A stretch of DNA of 64,000 bases, from NCBI GenBank assembly GCA_963514095.1, contig OY741266.1, positions 9,565,297 through 9,629,296 of the forward strand, in the 5' to 3' direction. The translations under genes were made by a program, and so were the position numbers. The notes under the pieces were generated by a model, which saw only the letters and a program-made list of their open reading frames with translations, was not told where the DNA came from and ran no database searches. This document shows, in pieces, positions 44,680 to 54,961 of this stretch. The stretch comes from Eutrigla gurnardus. Taxonomy: Eukaryota > Chordata > Actinopteri > Perciformes > Triglidae. How positions within the stretch are numbered: position 1 is the stretch's first letter; every line of letters begins with the position of its first letter.

Positions 44680-46606
44680 AAAAACATTGGCTTACTGACA
44701 ACAGGCAATTACAGTGCACTCTTCTTTTTTTTTCTTTCAGGCCTAACACCAAGCACCATCCCAGTTTCAACAAAGACGTCATCCTGCTACCCCATTCTGC
44801 ATGGGATGAAGTTTGTAAAGACAAAACAAAAAGAAAACTTCATGAGAATGGCTTAATTCTAAGCGCCTTTGAGATTAGGAAAATGTGGGACAACAGGACA
44901 GTCATTGCAGAGATTCGAGAGGCATTCCAAAACAAAATTCCAGAGGATGTCAGGTATTATATTATTTGAATTTTTGATACATCATGGATTGAAACTGGCC
45001 TTGCAATTGATTCCTATTTCTTTGTATTTTTCTTTATTCTACTTTTATTATTTTCCCAGTGTTGAACTGTTGTCACCAAAGCTGCGCGAGGGCCAGGAGT
45101 TGAGTGGCTTCATTATCCATAAAGTCTTTAAAGCAAAGGCGTTGTACATACGGCCAGGAAGGGATCTTCCATTTCAGGTAAGGGATTTAAAATGAATGCT
45201 TATCCAGATAGCATACAGTTGTCATTTTTGAGAATAACTCCAACAATTTGTATATTTAGTTGTTTTAGTTTGACAGCACAGATTCAGATGACTGTGTGGA
45301 GATTAACACCACAATAGCATCCAACAACTTCCAAGCTGGAGGCTATATGTGTACACGGTCCAGGGGAAACCAAATTTCAACTCAGCCTCCTGCCACCCCA
45401 CATGCATCCAGTGACACCACCTCGACAGCTACACTGCTCTCTGCACCACAAGCATGGAGTGACGTTGCAACTGAAGCTGAACCACCAGAAGCACCCAGTG
45501 CTTGTGGTGGTGCAGGGAGGACTGACCACTATGCTGCCTACCTGTCCATCATGGGTTCAACCTCAGACCTTTCTTCTGATGAAGAGGATCTTAACCAGGC
45601 TATAATGGCTAGTCTTGAGAGTCATGCGTATGTAGCCCATGAATCAAATATTGTTTAATTAGTTTCTTCATGAACATTTATGCTAGAAGCTAGATGCTTC
45701 AGATGGTTAAGAGATGCAAATTTGTAATTGTTATATATCTAGATAACCGTGCCATTGACAGCTTGTTTTTGACGAGGGCAAGACCTGATCAATAATCATT
45801 GATCTCAGTCTTTTTCATTCTACATAATAAATAATTTTTACGTCAAACAGTACTTTCTGTTCTGATAAATGTTATAGTTAACAACTATAGTTTATAGTAA
45901 CACTGAAGATCCAGTGGCTATGTTTGAAGAAACCAACTTTGATTGTTTTATCACATTTTATGCAGAAAACTAGATAATTGTAACACTTTATTAATATTTA
46001 TTTCTTCTCTATTTCACTCAACAGGGTATCTGAACAAACAAACACAGAATCAGCACAAGAAGTCCTCCTCAGTCTTGCATCTCAAATTGATGCCACCCAG
46101 AGATGCAGATTCAACATCAACAGGTCCTCAGTGCTGGATGGTGCTCTTTGGGGCTTCAAGAGGCTGTCCTACAATCCCAAGTATCAGATGAATATCAAGT
46201 TCTCTGATGACTTGGGACTGAGTGAAGAGGCTGTGGACCTTGGTGGCTCGAGAAGGGAATTCCTGCGGTTGCTTATGGAAGCCCTTGCAGTGTCACCACT
46301 GTTTGAGGGGAGGGCAGGGAGATTGAACCTAGCATTGGACAGCACAGGTACATGATAAAAACACATGCTGTATTTTGGGAACTCTGTATGCTTATTGTTC
46401 TTTGAATCTAACTAGAGTCTAACTACTCCATCTACTAATTATGAGTACTACTGGATGTCACACACTGAGCTTTTACTGCACATATGTTTTGTCTGTAAGT
46501 TTGTGCCATATTTTTATCGATGTTCTCCCTCTATGCCATGTTTGTTCTAGCTTTAAGAGAGGATCAATATTTTATTGCTGGGCAGGCCATTGCTATAAGC
46601 CTGGTA

Positions 46607-46616
46607 CAGTGCCTTG
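46607..46616. other. Tc1 terminus stub at outer junction
   Basis: CAGTGCCTTG following a TA equals the first ten bases of the Tc1 copy at 48199 and is then replaced by the inverted gene copy. The TA is the same exon position whose other half continues at 54964. Confidence 0.75.
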
Positions 46617-46897
46617 ACGTGGCACGGGTGATTTTGTTTGGTGGTGGACCCCGTCCCTCGTTTTGATCCCTGCTGGTAAGCCCAGTCCTGTCTTTAACCT
46701 TGTTTAGTTTTCCTTTATTGTGTTATTGTTTTTTGGGTTAACTTTGTTTGGTTATTTAATACATCTTTTTTTGCACTGAAAACGTTCTCTGCCCCCGTGA
46801 AATCTTTTATTGAACCTGTGTCCTGCGTGCTAATATCAAGTGAAAGACCATATAGTAAAATAATTTCCTGGGGGTGAAATTCCCCTGGGTGGCGTTG

Positions 46898-48196
46898 TCA
46901 TGGCAACTTATTGAACCACTCTGCTACACATGTGTTGGCCATAGGCAAACAGCGTCCTGGGCTTACAGACTGGTCATGTAGGAAATCAATTGTTGGTTGA
47001 GGAGAGAAGCCAATTGGTGGGACGATGTTTGCACCAGTTGCAAAGGCTAAGACATCGCTTAGCTTTGAGGCTCCGGCCTCCTCTAATACACAGAAAAAAA
47101 CAACAAAGAACAATGTCAATGTAATAATATAATATAATCATAAATTTATTTTTACAAGCGCTTTTCCAAAAGCTCAAAGACACTTTACATACAATAAATG
47201 CAGTTAAGAACACAAGACATTCAATTAAAAGCAGCAAAGACAGTATAAAACATAGAAAACAATATAGAACACACACAGAAATTATGTATTAAAAGCTGAT
47301 TTAAAAAGGTGTGTTTTTAACATGGTCTTGAATGTTGGGAGGTGAGTGCAGGTGCGGATGGGTTTGGGGAGTGAGTTCCAGAGGGAGGGGGCAGTGATGG
47401 AGAAGGCTCTGTCCCCCCAGGTTCGGTGCTTGGTCCGTGTGGGTGGTGACAGGATGTTTCCTTGGGATGAGCGGAGGTCGCGGGAGGGGGTGTGGTGATG
47501 GAGCAGGTCTGTGAGGATGTACAGAAAATATCACACTATATTGTCATGAGACAGAGCCATATGCAACACCAATATTTACCCTCAACATCCAGCAAGTAAT
47601 CTCTCCAAAATGGCACAACACGTTCCTCTGCCATTCTCTTGTTGCTTCCCGCTACAGACAGTCTAATTTGGAAAAGCTGATCCATGGAGTTGGCTGTGAG
47701 TGGAGGTGGTTGATGGCACAGCAAGGGTCTAAAACTCTCCGGGTACGTCCTCATGGTGTCCAGGACACCAAGGGTTTTCAGTCCCTCTTTAAATCTGCAA
47801 AAATTAAAAGATGACACAACAAAATAAATCCTTCAAACTACTAATTCCATATGCCAGCAGAGGTTAAATGACATCTAGGCTGCTAAAACATTTGAAATAT
47901 TTTTATGTCCCAGCATTTGCCAGATAATCTTGCAGTGGTTCCGTGGCACGCATCAGATCCTCAAAAGACGTACTTTCAGACACCTAAAAGCAGCACACAA
48001 TATAAAGACAGAAAAAATGAGCCATAGCATGGCAGAACATAATGTGTATTTATTCACTATATATTCTGACCTTTTTGACTTTCTCATAGAGGTCCGCATC
48101 AGCAATGTCCTCCAGAACAGGCTTTATCGTGGAACCGCCACCAACCAGATGGGAGTACAGTGCTGGTGTAAAGAATCCTGGTGGAGGACCGCCATG
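46898..48196 (-). pseudogene. Inverted copy of HECT 3' exons
   Basis: Minus-strand exons at 48196-48071 (GGPPPGFFTPALYSHLVGGG-type sequence), about 47983-47907, 47794-47581 (FKEGLKTLGVLDTMRTYPES ... WRDYLLDVEG) and 47082-46898 (KLSDVLAFATGANIVPPIGF, then ANTCV with the presumptive HECT cysteine). Exon 8 is open here, whereas the plus-strand copy has a 13-bp deletion and an added A. It lacks exons 1-5 and a promoter in this orientation, so it is a duplicated fragment. Confidence 0.8.
47124..47516. mobile_element. Insertion in left arm (unclassified retroposon), TSD ATGTA
   Basis: Present in the left arm only. The ATGTA duplication flanks it (47119-47123 and 47517-47521). Its GAGTTCCAGAGGGAGGGGGC and AAGGCTCTGTCCCCCCAGGT stretches belong, as far as I know, to a common fish interspersed repeat. 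It postdates the inverted duplication. Confidence 0.75.
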
Positions 48197-48556
48197 TACA
48201 GTGCCTTGAAAAAGTATTCATACCCCTTGAACTTTTTCACATTTTGTCACTCTACAACCACAAACTTAAATGTATTTTATTGAGATTTTATGTGATAGAC
48301 CAACACAAAGTAACACATAAGTGGAACGAAAATGATACATGGTTTACAAAAATTTAAGCAAATAAAAATCTGAAAAGTGTGGTGTGCATTTGTATTCAGC
48401 CCCCTCTACTCTGATACCCCTAAATAAAATGCAGTCCAATCAGTTGCCTTCAGAAGTCACCTAATTAGTTAATAGAGTCCACCTGTGTGTAATTTAGTAT
48501 CAGTATAAATACAACTGTTCTGTGAAGGCCTCAGTGCTTTGTTAGAGAACACTAGT

Positions 48557-48743
48557 TCAGTCAGGACCACTTTGTCAAAAAGAATCTTTATTTATTTGCA
48601 CAAGTTTCATTTGGCGGTATGGTACTGTTCTGGGACTCCCTGCTCTTCCACACGCTTGTGTGGAAAGCCTGAGGCAGGAAGAGCACCTTCCTGCCCTTCA
48701 TGAGCCATCATGAACGGCATAAGCAGGGAGCGTAGCAGCAAAT
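48557..48743 (-). repeat. Ngaro repeat B2
   Basis: 187 bp starting TCAGTCAGGACCAC on the plus strand, matched by 49033-49219. Contains the hairpin GCAGGAAGAGCACCTTCCTGC. Confidence 0.85.
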
Positions 48744-48828
48744 AAAACCCCCAGACAGAGCAGAGCAAGCAACAAGAACAATGGTAAGGTACATAACAGA
48801 TGACGGGAGGAGCTGGGGTGGAGGTGGG

Positions 48829-49032
48829 TTGAAGACGCCAGCAGAGGAAGCAACGAGGGAGGTCAGGCTAGAGCAGTTTAAATAGCGCGCTCTGAATGCA
48901 ATTTCCCAATAGGAAGCGAGCACGGGGAGTCAGCTGAGCCGTCAGCTGATCTCCTCGGTTTTGACAGCTATGCTGTTGCTGCTGATTTAGGCTTGACGTC
49001 GTGGCCTGCCAGAACTAACGCTACGCTTGATT
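48829..49032 (-). repeat. Ngaro repeat A2
   Basis: 204 bp from TTGAAGACGCCAGC to ACGCTTGATT; same as 53527-53730 except for single bases. Confidence 0.9.
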
Positions 49033-49219
49033 TCAGTCAGGACCACTTTGTCAAAAAGAATCTTTATTTATTTGCACAAGTTTCATTTGGCGGTATGGTA
49101 CTGTTCTGGGACTCCCTGCTCTTCCACGCGCTTGCGTGGAAAGCCTGAGGCAGGAAGAGCACCTTCCTGCCCTTCATGAGCCATCATGAACGGCATAAGC
49201 AGGGAGCGTAGCAGCAAAG
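49033..49219 (-). repeat. Ngaro repeat B1
   Basis: Copy of 48557-48743, directly joined to A2, leading into a series of tandem partial copies. Confidence 0.85.
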
Positions 49220-50290
49220 AGAACCCCCAAAACGACCACACCGGCAATTTCCCTGACCCTCTTGCTACAAGAGATGTCAGGGGGCTTTAGGTAGGAGATT
49301 AGCAGATCCGTTGCCCCTCAGCTTGAGGAGACAGACGTATCCTATCTGCTCTTCCACACGCTTGCGTGGAAAGCCTGAGGCAGGAAGAGCACCTTCCTGC
49401 CCTTCATGAGCCATCATGAACGGCATAAGCAGGGAGCGTAGCAGCAAAGAAAAACCCCCAAAACGACCACACCGGCAATTTCCCTGACCCTCTTGCTACA
49501 AGAGATGTCAGGGGGCTATCTGAGTTAAAATAAATGTAGCCTATTTAGGTAGGAGATTAGCAGATCCGTTGCCCCTCAGTTTGATGAATAAAGAGGAGAC
49601 AGACGTATCCTATCTGCTCTTCCACACGCTTGCGTGGAAAGCCTGAGGCAGGAAGAGCACCTTCCTGCCCTTCATGAGTTATCATGAACGGCATAATATA
49701 TTAATAATAATAATAATAATAATTATAATAATAATAGTGATAATAATACATTTATTTGTTGGCGCCTTCCAAACACCCCAGGTCACCTTACATGATAAAT
49801 TAAATTCAATTCAGTTTTATATTGTCAAACAACAGAGGTCATCTCCGGACACTTAATATTGAGCAGGACTAGAATACGCTCAAAATTTCAAGAGTCACCA
49901 CAATTTCGAAGTCCCAACATCACCCAGGGGCAAGCTTTACAGCGACAGTGGCGAGAAAAAACTGCCTTAATAGGCTTTTAGGCAGAAATCTCGTGCAGCC
50001 CAGGCCCTTGGGTTCCAACTGCATTTGGTGTTGGTAGTATAGTAGTAGTAGCATTAACAGTAGTGGTGGCATTAACAGAAGCATGTATCAAGTAGTAGTC
50101 CATGGCAGCAGGCACAGCCAGGCCGGGAGCGCAGCAGCAAAGAAAAGGCCCCCAAAACGACCACACCGGCAATTCCCTGACCCTCTTGCTACAAGAGATG
50201 TCAGGAGGCTGAGTTAAAAATAAATGTAGCCTATTTAAATAGGAGATAGGCCGATCAGTTACCCCTCAGCTTGGTGAATAATAATATTTT
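49110..50290. repeat. Hairpin-containing tandem units next to B1
   Basis: A unit of about 230-270 bp (from CTGCTCTTCCACACGCTTGC through ACAAGAGATGTCAGGGGGCT to GACAGACGTATCCTAT) starts near 49118, 49348 and 49616, and a partial copy lies at 50128-50280. Each unit has two strong hairpins (GCAGGAAG/CTTCCTGC and CCACGC/GCGTGG). An AAT microsatellite and an unidentified insertion (about 49700-50125) interrupt the third copy. Confidence 0.8.
49701..49750. repeat. (AAT)n microsatellite
   Basis: About a dozen ATA/AAT units, slightly interrupted. Confidence 0.9.
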
Positions 50291-50298
50291 GATTATAC

Positions 50299-50690
50299 TT
50301 ATGTACATCCAATATTCGGCTCATGGCTTGAGAATCTAGGATGGCGCAGATAACGTTCATATGCAGGTGAGGACCATCTGCCCATGGCTTTTAGGTTGGG
50401 CACATTGCTGCTGTGGTTGCTGCTCCAAAGCGGAACGAATGAGCCATGCAGCGTTCTGGAGGGAGGCCGCAGAATTTGCAGAGGAGGCGGAGGCAAGAGG
50501 TGAACCAGGCTTGTGACAGGGGTTCTCCTCCCTCCGTGATGAACAGCGGCTCCTGTGGGCTGGCTGGAGCACGGCTCCCAGATAGCGGGCCATGGAAGAC
50601 AATGGACAAAAAACAGAGTTAGTTTGGGAATTAGGAACAGATATTCCGCTTCTGTCTATATCAGTTTTGGAATGTTTCAGGAACACAAAG
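50299..50690 (-). pseudogene. Tyrosine recombinase of Ngaro element (C-terminal part)
   Basis: The minus strand gives FLKHSKTDIDRSG, then PASPQEPLFITEGGEPLSQA, then the catalytic HxxR-like block AHSFRFGAATTAAM, and finally KAMGRWSSPAYERYLRH with the nucleophilic Tyr in YERYLR. The pieces lie in three frames, so two frameshifts are present. This family replaces integrase in DIRS elements by strand exchange on circular cDNA. The N-terminal half of the enzyme is missing or unrecognised. Confidence 0.85.
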
Positions 50691-50769
50691 GTAATGACTG
50701 TGGACTGTTATTAACGAATAAAGTGTACGTTAGCAGAAAAGAAATTAATAACACTTGTACCATGTGAAG

Positions 50770-51555
50770 TGCACTGTAGACAGATATTTTAAAATGTAGG
50801 TATGGGGAGCACCCTTTGTTGATAAAGTAACAGCTGCTTCATTATTGTATTTTTTATTTAATTTTTTTTATTTTTTTTTTTATTTTTTTTTGCAGCTTAC
50901 AATTATTTATTTATTTATTGGATGCCCGTCCCCGCAATAGCTGCAAGCATGAAAATAGTTACAGTTGACAAATTGCATACGTTTTTATGAATTTGTGGCA
51001 CATTGGAGTCCAAAAAGATGTCACCTTATCCTCATCGGCTTTTGGGCCTGCCGGTGGATGGACTAGGCTATAGCGACGGGTTTGGGACACAGCTTGCATG
51101 GTGTGAGAAAGACTGTGAATGGTGCAGAAAGAGCTTAGCGGCCAGTGCAGTGCCTGCTGATTAGAGCCAGGTCGACCACAGACCAGTCCAGTCTTTGGTT
51201 AACCTCTGAATGAACATGGCAGCCCTGGCAGAGAATGATTTGTGGTATTCATAGAACAGAGTTCCCCCGTATGACATGGCAAGATCGGCAATGATGGAAA
51301 GATCCAGTTCAGCTGGACGGGATGGATAGACTTCGCAGATTACATCTCTGTATACGCCATAACAACGGAGAATCCTGCTAGTGTCAGAGTCTTTCCAGGT
51401 CTAAGATCATTAGGCTATCTTTTAACATCACGGACACATCACCACAATCTACCACACGCTTATCATTAGGCTTGTTCAGGATGGTCTTGGCTTGACTTGA
51501 CAGCCGACGCCGTCAAGTCTGACAGCAGAGTCAACGTGACTCAAGTGATAGGCTA
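50770..51555 (-). pseudogene. gag C-terminal remnant of Ngaro element, with T-rich spacer
   Basis: On the minus strand about 51360-51060 retains pieces such as YRDVICE-like, PSRPAELD, DLAMSYGGTLFYEYHKSFSA and RAAMFIQR in shifting frames, resembling the gag block before RT in Ngaro elements. A T-rich low-complexity stretch covers 50850-50925. No RT motif follows before the recombinase. Confidence 0.55.
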
Positions 51556-51559
51556 TATG

Positions 51560-52151
51560 CAGCGGTACACCTATTTGTGGCCCCGGAACTATTATTTTTC
51601 CAGTACGTGTTTTGGTTGGGTCAACAGTGTATCGGGACTTGTCTCCATGCCAACGATACACAGACAGCCTGTTATTGGGTCGCGCTGCGAGCGCATTTTT
51701 TTTTAGTTTCACTTTCGTTTTTGAAGCGGTTCGCATATTGCCACTTTGCCAGTAAGAGCATAGATAGATAGCATAGACGGGAAAAAGGATTACATGAAAA
51801 TGGCGTGGTCCAAGTTCTCTGCCTAAAGAAAGGTGGACAGTGAAAATCGCCAATTTAAAGAAGAATGGACTGAAAAGTTTGCATTCATTCTTCCTCCAAC
51901 CAGCACAAGACCCATGTGCTTTATATGCCAGGAGACTATCTGTGATGAAGATTCCAATTTGAAACGGCATTATGAGACAAAGCATACACATTTTGAAGAA
52001 ACATATCCTCAAAATTCAGAGGTAAGAACAACAAAAAGAAATGCACTAAATACAGTATATCACATGTGGCCTGACCGACCTCAATAAATGGACCTTTGAG
52101 TCAATGAAAAACATCTTTGTGGCCCTTGAGGATTTGTATTTGAGTACCCCT
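51560..52151 (+). mobile_element. hAT relic with BED finger, TSD GCTATATG
   Basis: The ends CAGCGGTAC and (inverted) AGGGGTAC are flanked by GCTATATG at 51552-51559 and 52152-52159. It is an internally deleted hAT copy of 592 bp that keeps a BED-type exon, inserted in the Ngaro element. Confidence 0.8.
51827..52025 (+). pseudogene. BED-type zinc finger exon (GTF2IRD2/ZBED-like hAT)
   Basis: RKVDSENRQFKEEWTEKFAF, then CFICQETI ... LKRHYETKH, giving a C-X2-C ... H-X4-H finger. The reading frame runs into intergenic sequence after HFEETYPQNSE. The finger would bind transposon ends. No transposase catalytic part is present. Confidence 0.75.
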
Positions 52152-52159
52152 GCTATATG

Positions 52160-53526
52160 GCTATATATACACACATATGTACACGCACACGCAAGGCGAC
52201 TTAGTGTTTTTTTTTTTTTTTCTCTCTTCAGTATATTTGTATTATCATCCTATGTTTGAATTAACCCGACCTCGCATAATATAAATAGGCCTACTCACAA
52301 CACAATGCACAGAACTTTGGATCAAGCCATGAGATTAGCGACCAAAATAGAGGCAAAGCATTTCACCACGAGGTGGCCGTAGAGTGCGGACCTGAATACA
52401 CGTCATTGAACTTTTAACCCATAAGAACCATTCCGCTGTAGCGGAGGTGTGGGCAAGCCGGTTGTAGCCGTCGTAGACCGCGCTGCTTAGCGCTGCGAGA
52501 AGCGGCTCTTGAAAACTATTACCGCTATGTTTTAGGTCACGTGATATGGTCGCGACCCTGTGACGTATTTGTAGTCGGCTGCTAGCAGAAACAAATTCTA
52601 GCAATCATGCATCGCTTCAACCCACATACAATGTGTTAGGTACATCGGGTCGAATTCGCCTACTGAAATCAGAGCGCAGCAGGATTTGACTAAATTGACA
52701 TCATTACCTGCGACTGCGGGGATCTGGCTTCTCAGGTTGCCAGAGATGGCAGCAGCGGGAGGGTAGAATGGGACGCCGGTGGAGGTTGGGACTGCACTTC
52801 CCAGAGTTCAGCGCGGGATAGAGACGCCGTCGGGGGTGTCGGAGTGACGTCTTCGGCCCGCGTCGAGGAGGAAGCGGCAGGTTCCCGGGATGTAAACACG
52901 GCGGCCTGGAGAGAAGAGCTGGAAGGTGAAGCGGTAGCGGCCTCTAAGCTTTGGATCCTGGAATTCATGCTGGAAATGGATGACTGGGTGGAAGACAGCG
53001 CTGCCATGATGGCGTCGTTTCCCGGAGCTGCAGAGGCGACTGCTGAAGTCGGGGCTCTAGCTCTTTTGGCCGGCGGGGCAGCAGCTGGAGTCGGAGCGAA
53101 TGCAGAGTTACGGGAGCTGTTTGCGTTTGCTGAAGCTTTCCGAGGAGCGGAGACAGGAGCTGATTGGCGGGTGGAGGTTGAGACCCAGCGAAATTTAAAA
53201 TAAAGCTAACAGTTCCTGGTGTGACGTTCCGACCGGAGCAGTAACATCGTTGGCAAACAGAAACTCCAGCGGCTTTGGAATCGGCCAGTCATCGAGCAAT
53301 GGGACATCTGTGGCGTTACCTTTGCCTGCCGGGCGAGAGCTTCGACGGAGAGATGGAGCCCTCTCATCGTCATAGATTCGTCGGCTTCCTCTGTTTCGGG
53401 ATTTTGCTGAGGCTCCGTACCGTCATATTGCCGCGGGTCCTCATCATGGACGGAGAGCGACGACATCAGCAGCAGCAGGGTGAGTACGAACGCGAATAGC
53501 GAATTCTCTTCGAACGGGAGCTCGTC
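52160..53526 (-). other. 5' part of Ngaro element: leader and gag N-terminal region
   Basis: Minus-strand frames (53007-52732: MAALSSTQSSISSMNSRIQS, Ser/Ala/Pro-rich with coiled-coil character; 53466-53206: acidic start MSSLSVHDEDPRQYDGTEPQ) fit the low-complexity N-terminus of an Ngaro gag. GC-rich overall. I cannot define exact ends or a single intact frame. Confidence 0.5.
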
Positions 53527-53730
53527 TTGAAGACGCCAGCAGAGGAAGCAACGAGGGAGGTCAGGCTAGAGCAGTTTAAATAGCGCGCTCTGAATGCAAT
53601 TTCCCAATAGGAAGCGAGCACGGGGAGTCAGCTGAGCCGTCAGCTGATCTCCTCGGTTTTGACAGCTATGCTGTTGCTGCTGATTTAAGCTTGACGTCGT
53701 GGCCTGCCAGAACTAACGCTACGCTTGATT
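53527..53730 (-). repeat. Ngaro repeat A1
   Basis: 204 bp; matches 48829-49032 with about one base difference seen (TTTAAGC versus TTTAGGC). Confidence 0.9.
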
Positions 53731-53744
53731 CAACAAAGAGCATC

Positions 53745-54752
53745 ATGAAGACCAAGGAACTCACCAGACCGGTCAGGGAAAAAGTTGTGGAGAAGTTTAA
53801 AGCAGGGTTAGGTTATAAAAAAATATCCAAAGCTTTGAACATCTCAAGGAGCACTGTTCAATCCATCATCCAAAAATGGAAGAAGTATGCCACAACTGCT
53901 AACCTACCAAGACATGGCCGTCCACCTAAACTGACAGACTGAGCGAGGAGAGCACTGGTGAGAGAAGCTGCCAAGAGGCCCATGTTCACTCTGGAGGAGT
54001 TGCAGAAATCCACAGCTCAGGTGGGAGAATCTGTCCACAGGACAACTATAAGTTTTGTACTCCACAAATCTGGCCTTTATGGAAGAGTAGCAAGAAGAAA
54101 GCCATTGTTGAAAAACAGACATAAGAAGTCCCGCCACAAGCCATGTTGGGGACACAGCAAACATGTGGAAGAAGTTGCTCTGGTCAGACGAGACCAAAGT
54201 TGAACTTTTTGGCCTGAATGCAAAGCGCTATGTGTGGCGGAAAAGTAACACTGCTCATCACCCTGAACACACCATCCCCACTGTGAAACATGGTGGTGGC
54301 AGCCTCATGCTGTGGGGATGCTTTTCTTCAGCAGGGCCAGGGAAGCTGGTCAGAGTTGATGGGAGGATGGATGGAGCTAAATACAGGGCAATCCTGGAAG
54401 AAAACCTGTTGGAGGCTGCAAAAGACTTGAGACTGGGAAGGAGATTCACCTTCCAGCAAGACAATGACCCTAAACATACAGCCAGAGCTACAATGGAATG
54501 GTTTAGATCAAAGAATATTCATGTGTTAGAATGGCCCAGTCAAAGTCCAGACCTAAATCCAATTGAGAATCTCTGCAAGACTTGAAAGTTTCTGTTCACA
54601 GATGCTCTCCATCCAATCTGGTTGAGCTTGAGCTATTTTGCAAAGAAGAATGGGCAAAAAATTCAGTCTCTAGATGTGCAAAGCTGGTAGAGACATACCC
54701 CAAAAGACTTGCAGCTGTAATTGCAGCGAAAGGTGGCTCTACAAAGTATTGA
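53745..54752 (+). pseudogene. Tc1 transposase
   Basis: ATG 53745 begins MKTKELTRPVREKVVEKFKA with a paired-like HTH (YKKISKALNISRSTVQSIIQ) and the GRPPK AT-hook-like motif. A TGA at 53940-53942 replaces Arg after KLTD. The frame is lost again by a deletion near 54150. The DDE catalytic residues are visible: LLWSDETK, FQQDNDPKHTA and QSPDLNPIEN, the third 34 residues after the second as typical for Tc1. A last frameshift near 54570 leads to VSVHRCSPSNL and RLAAVIAAKGGSTKY. About 340 residues overall, the family's usual length, but inactive. Confidence 0.9.
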
Positions 54753-54961
54753 CACAGGGGGGCTGAATACAAATGCAAAAATGATTTTTATTTGCTTAAA
54801 TTTTTGTAAACCATGTATCATTTTCGTTCCACTTCACAATTATGTGTTACTTTGTGTTGGTCTATCACATAAAATCTCAATAAAATACATTTAAGTTTGT
54901 GGTTGTAGAGTGACAAAATGTGAAAAAGTTCAAGGGGTATGAATACTTTTTCAAGGCACTG

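Larger units (their letters stand above)
43116..46606 (+). pseudogene. HECT/UIM E3 ligase-like gene (G2E3-like), exons 1 to 6a
   Basis: Exons with AG/GT borders and matching phases: 43116-43393 (ATG 43116, MVDRDRVNEAIRLLNNILTR), 44741-44953 (KDVILLPHSAWDEVCK, FEIRKMWDNRTVIAEI), 45060-45177, 45269-45627 (Ser/Thr-rich, ending SSDEEDLNQAIMASLES, a ubiquitin-interacting motif), 46025-46347 (NINRSSVLDGALWGFKRLSY, start of the HECT N-lobe) and 46551-46606 (DQYFIAGQAIAISLV). The sixth exon is cut at a TA by Tc1-derived sequence; its remainder is at 54964. No lesion is seen in exons 1-5. A HECT ligase would transfer ubiquitin through a C-terminal Cys. Fish have many such G2E3-like copies. Confidence 0.75.
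46617..48196 (-). repeat. Left arm of inverted duplication (HECT 3' exons)
   Basis: This arm is the reverse complement of 54964 to about 56130, with a 393-bp insertion (47124-47516) extra. Without the insertion the arms have nearly equal length (about 1.18 and 1.17 kb) and differ by scattered substitutions and small indels, by eye about 98% identical. It ends exactly at the TA of the Tc1 copy. Confidence 0.88.
48557..53730 (-). mobile_element. Ngaro-type DIRS retrotransposon with split direct repeats
   Basis: Reading the minus strand, the order is A1 (53730-53527), interior, B1 (49219-49033), A2 (49032-48829), B2 (48743-48557), i.e. A-interior-B-A-B, the split direct repeat design of Ngaro/DIRS elements. 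The two A copies are each 204 bp and nearly identical. The interior has gag-like pieces and a tyrosine recombinase but no recognisable RT/RNase H. There is no target duplication, as expected for recombinase-mediated insertion. It lies in the 5' UTR of the Tc1 element. Confidence 0.85.
48199..54961 (+). mobile_element. Tc1/mariner element interrupted by an Ngaro retrotransposon
   Basis: TIRs begin CAGTGCCTTGAAAAAGTATT (48199) and end with the complement (54961), flanked by TA. The TIR match continues for at least 150 bp with few differences. Removing 48557-53730 leaves about 1.59 kb, the usual Tc1 length. It lies in exon 6 of the HECT gene. Confidence 0.93.

Noticed and set aside
49110..49690. 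Regularly spaced repeats with hairpins, superficially CRISPR-like
   Set aside because: Units are 230-270 bp with no short spacers, in a eukaryotic DIRS element; no cas genes.
52844..53203. Plus-strand Ala/Glu-rich open frame of 119 codons
   Set aside because: GC-rich antisense of the Ngaro gag region; composition only, no motif.
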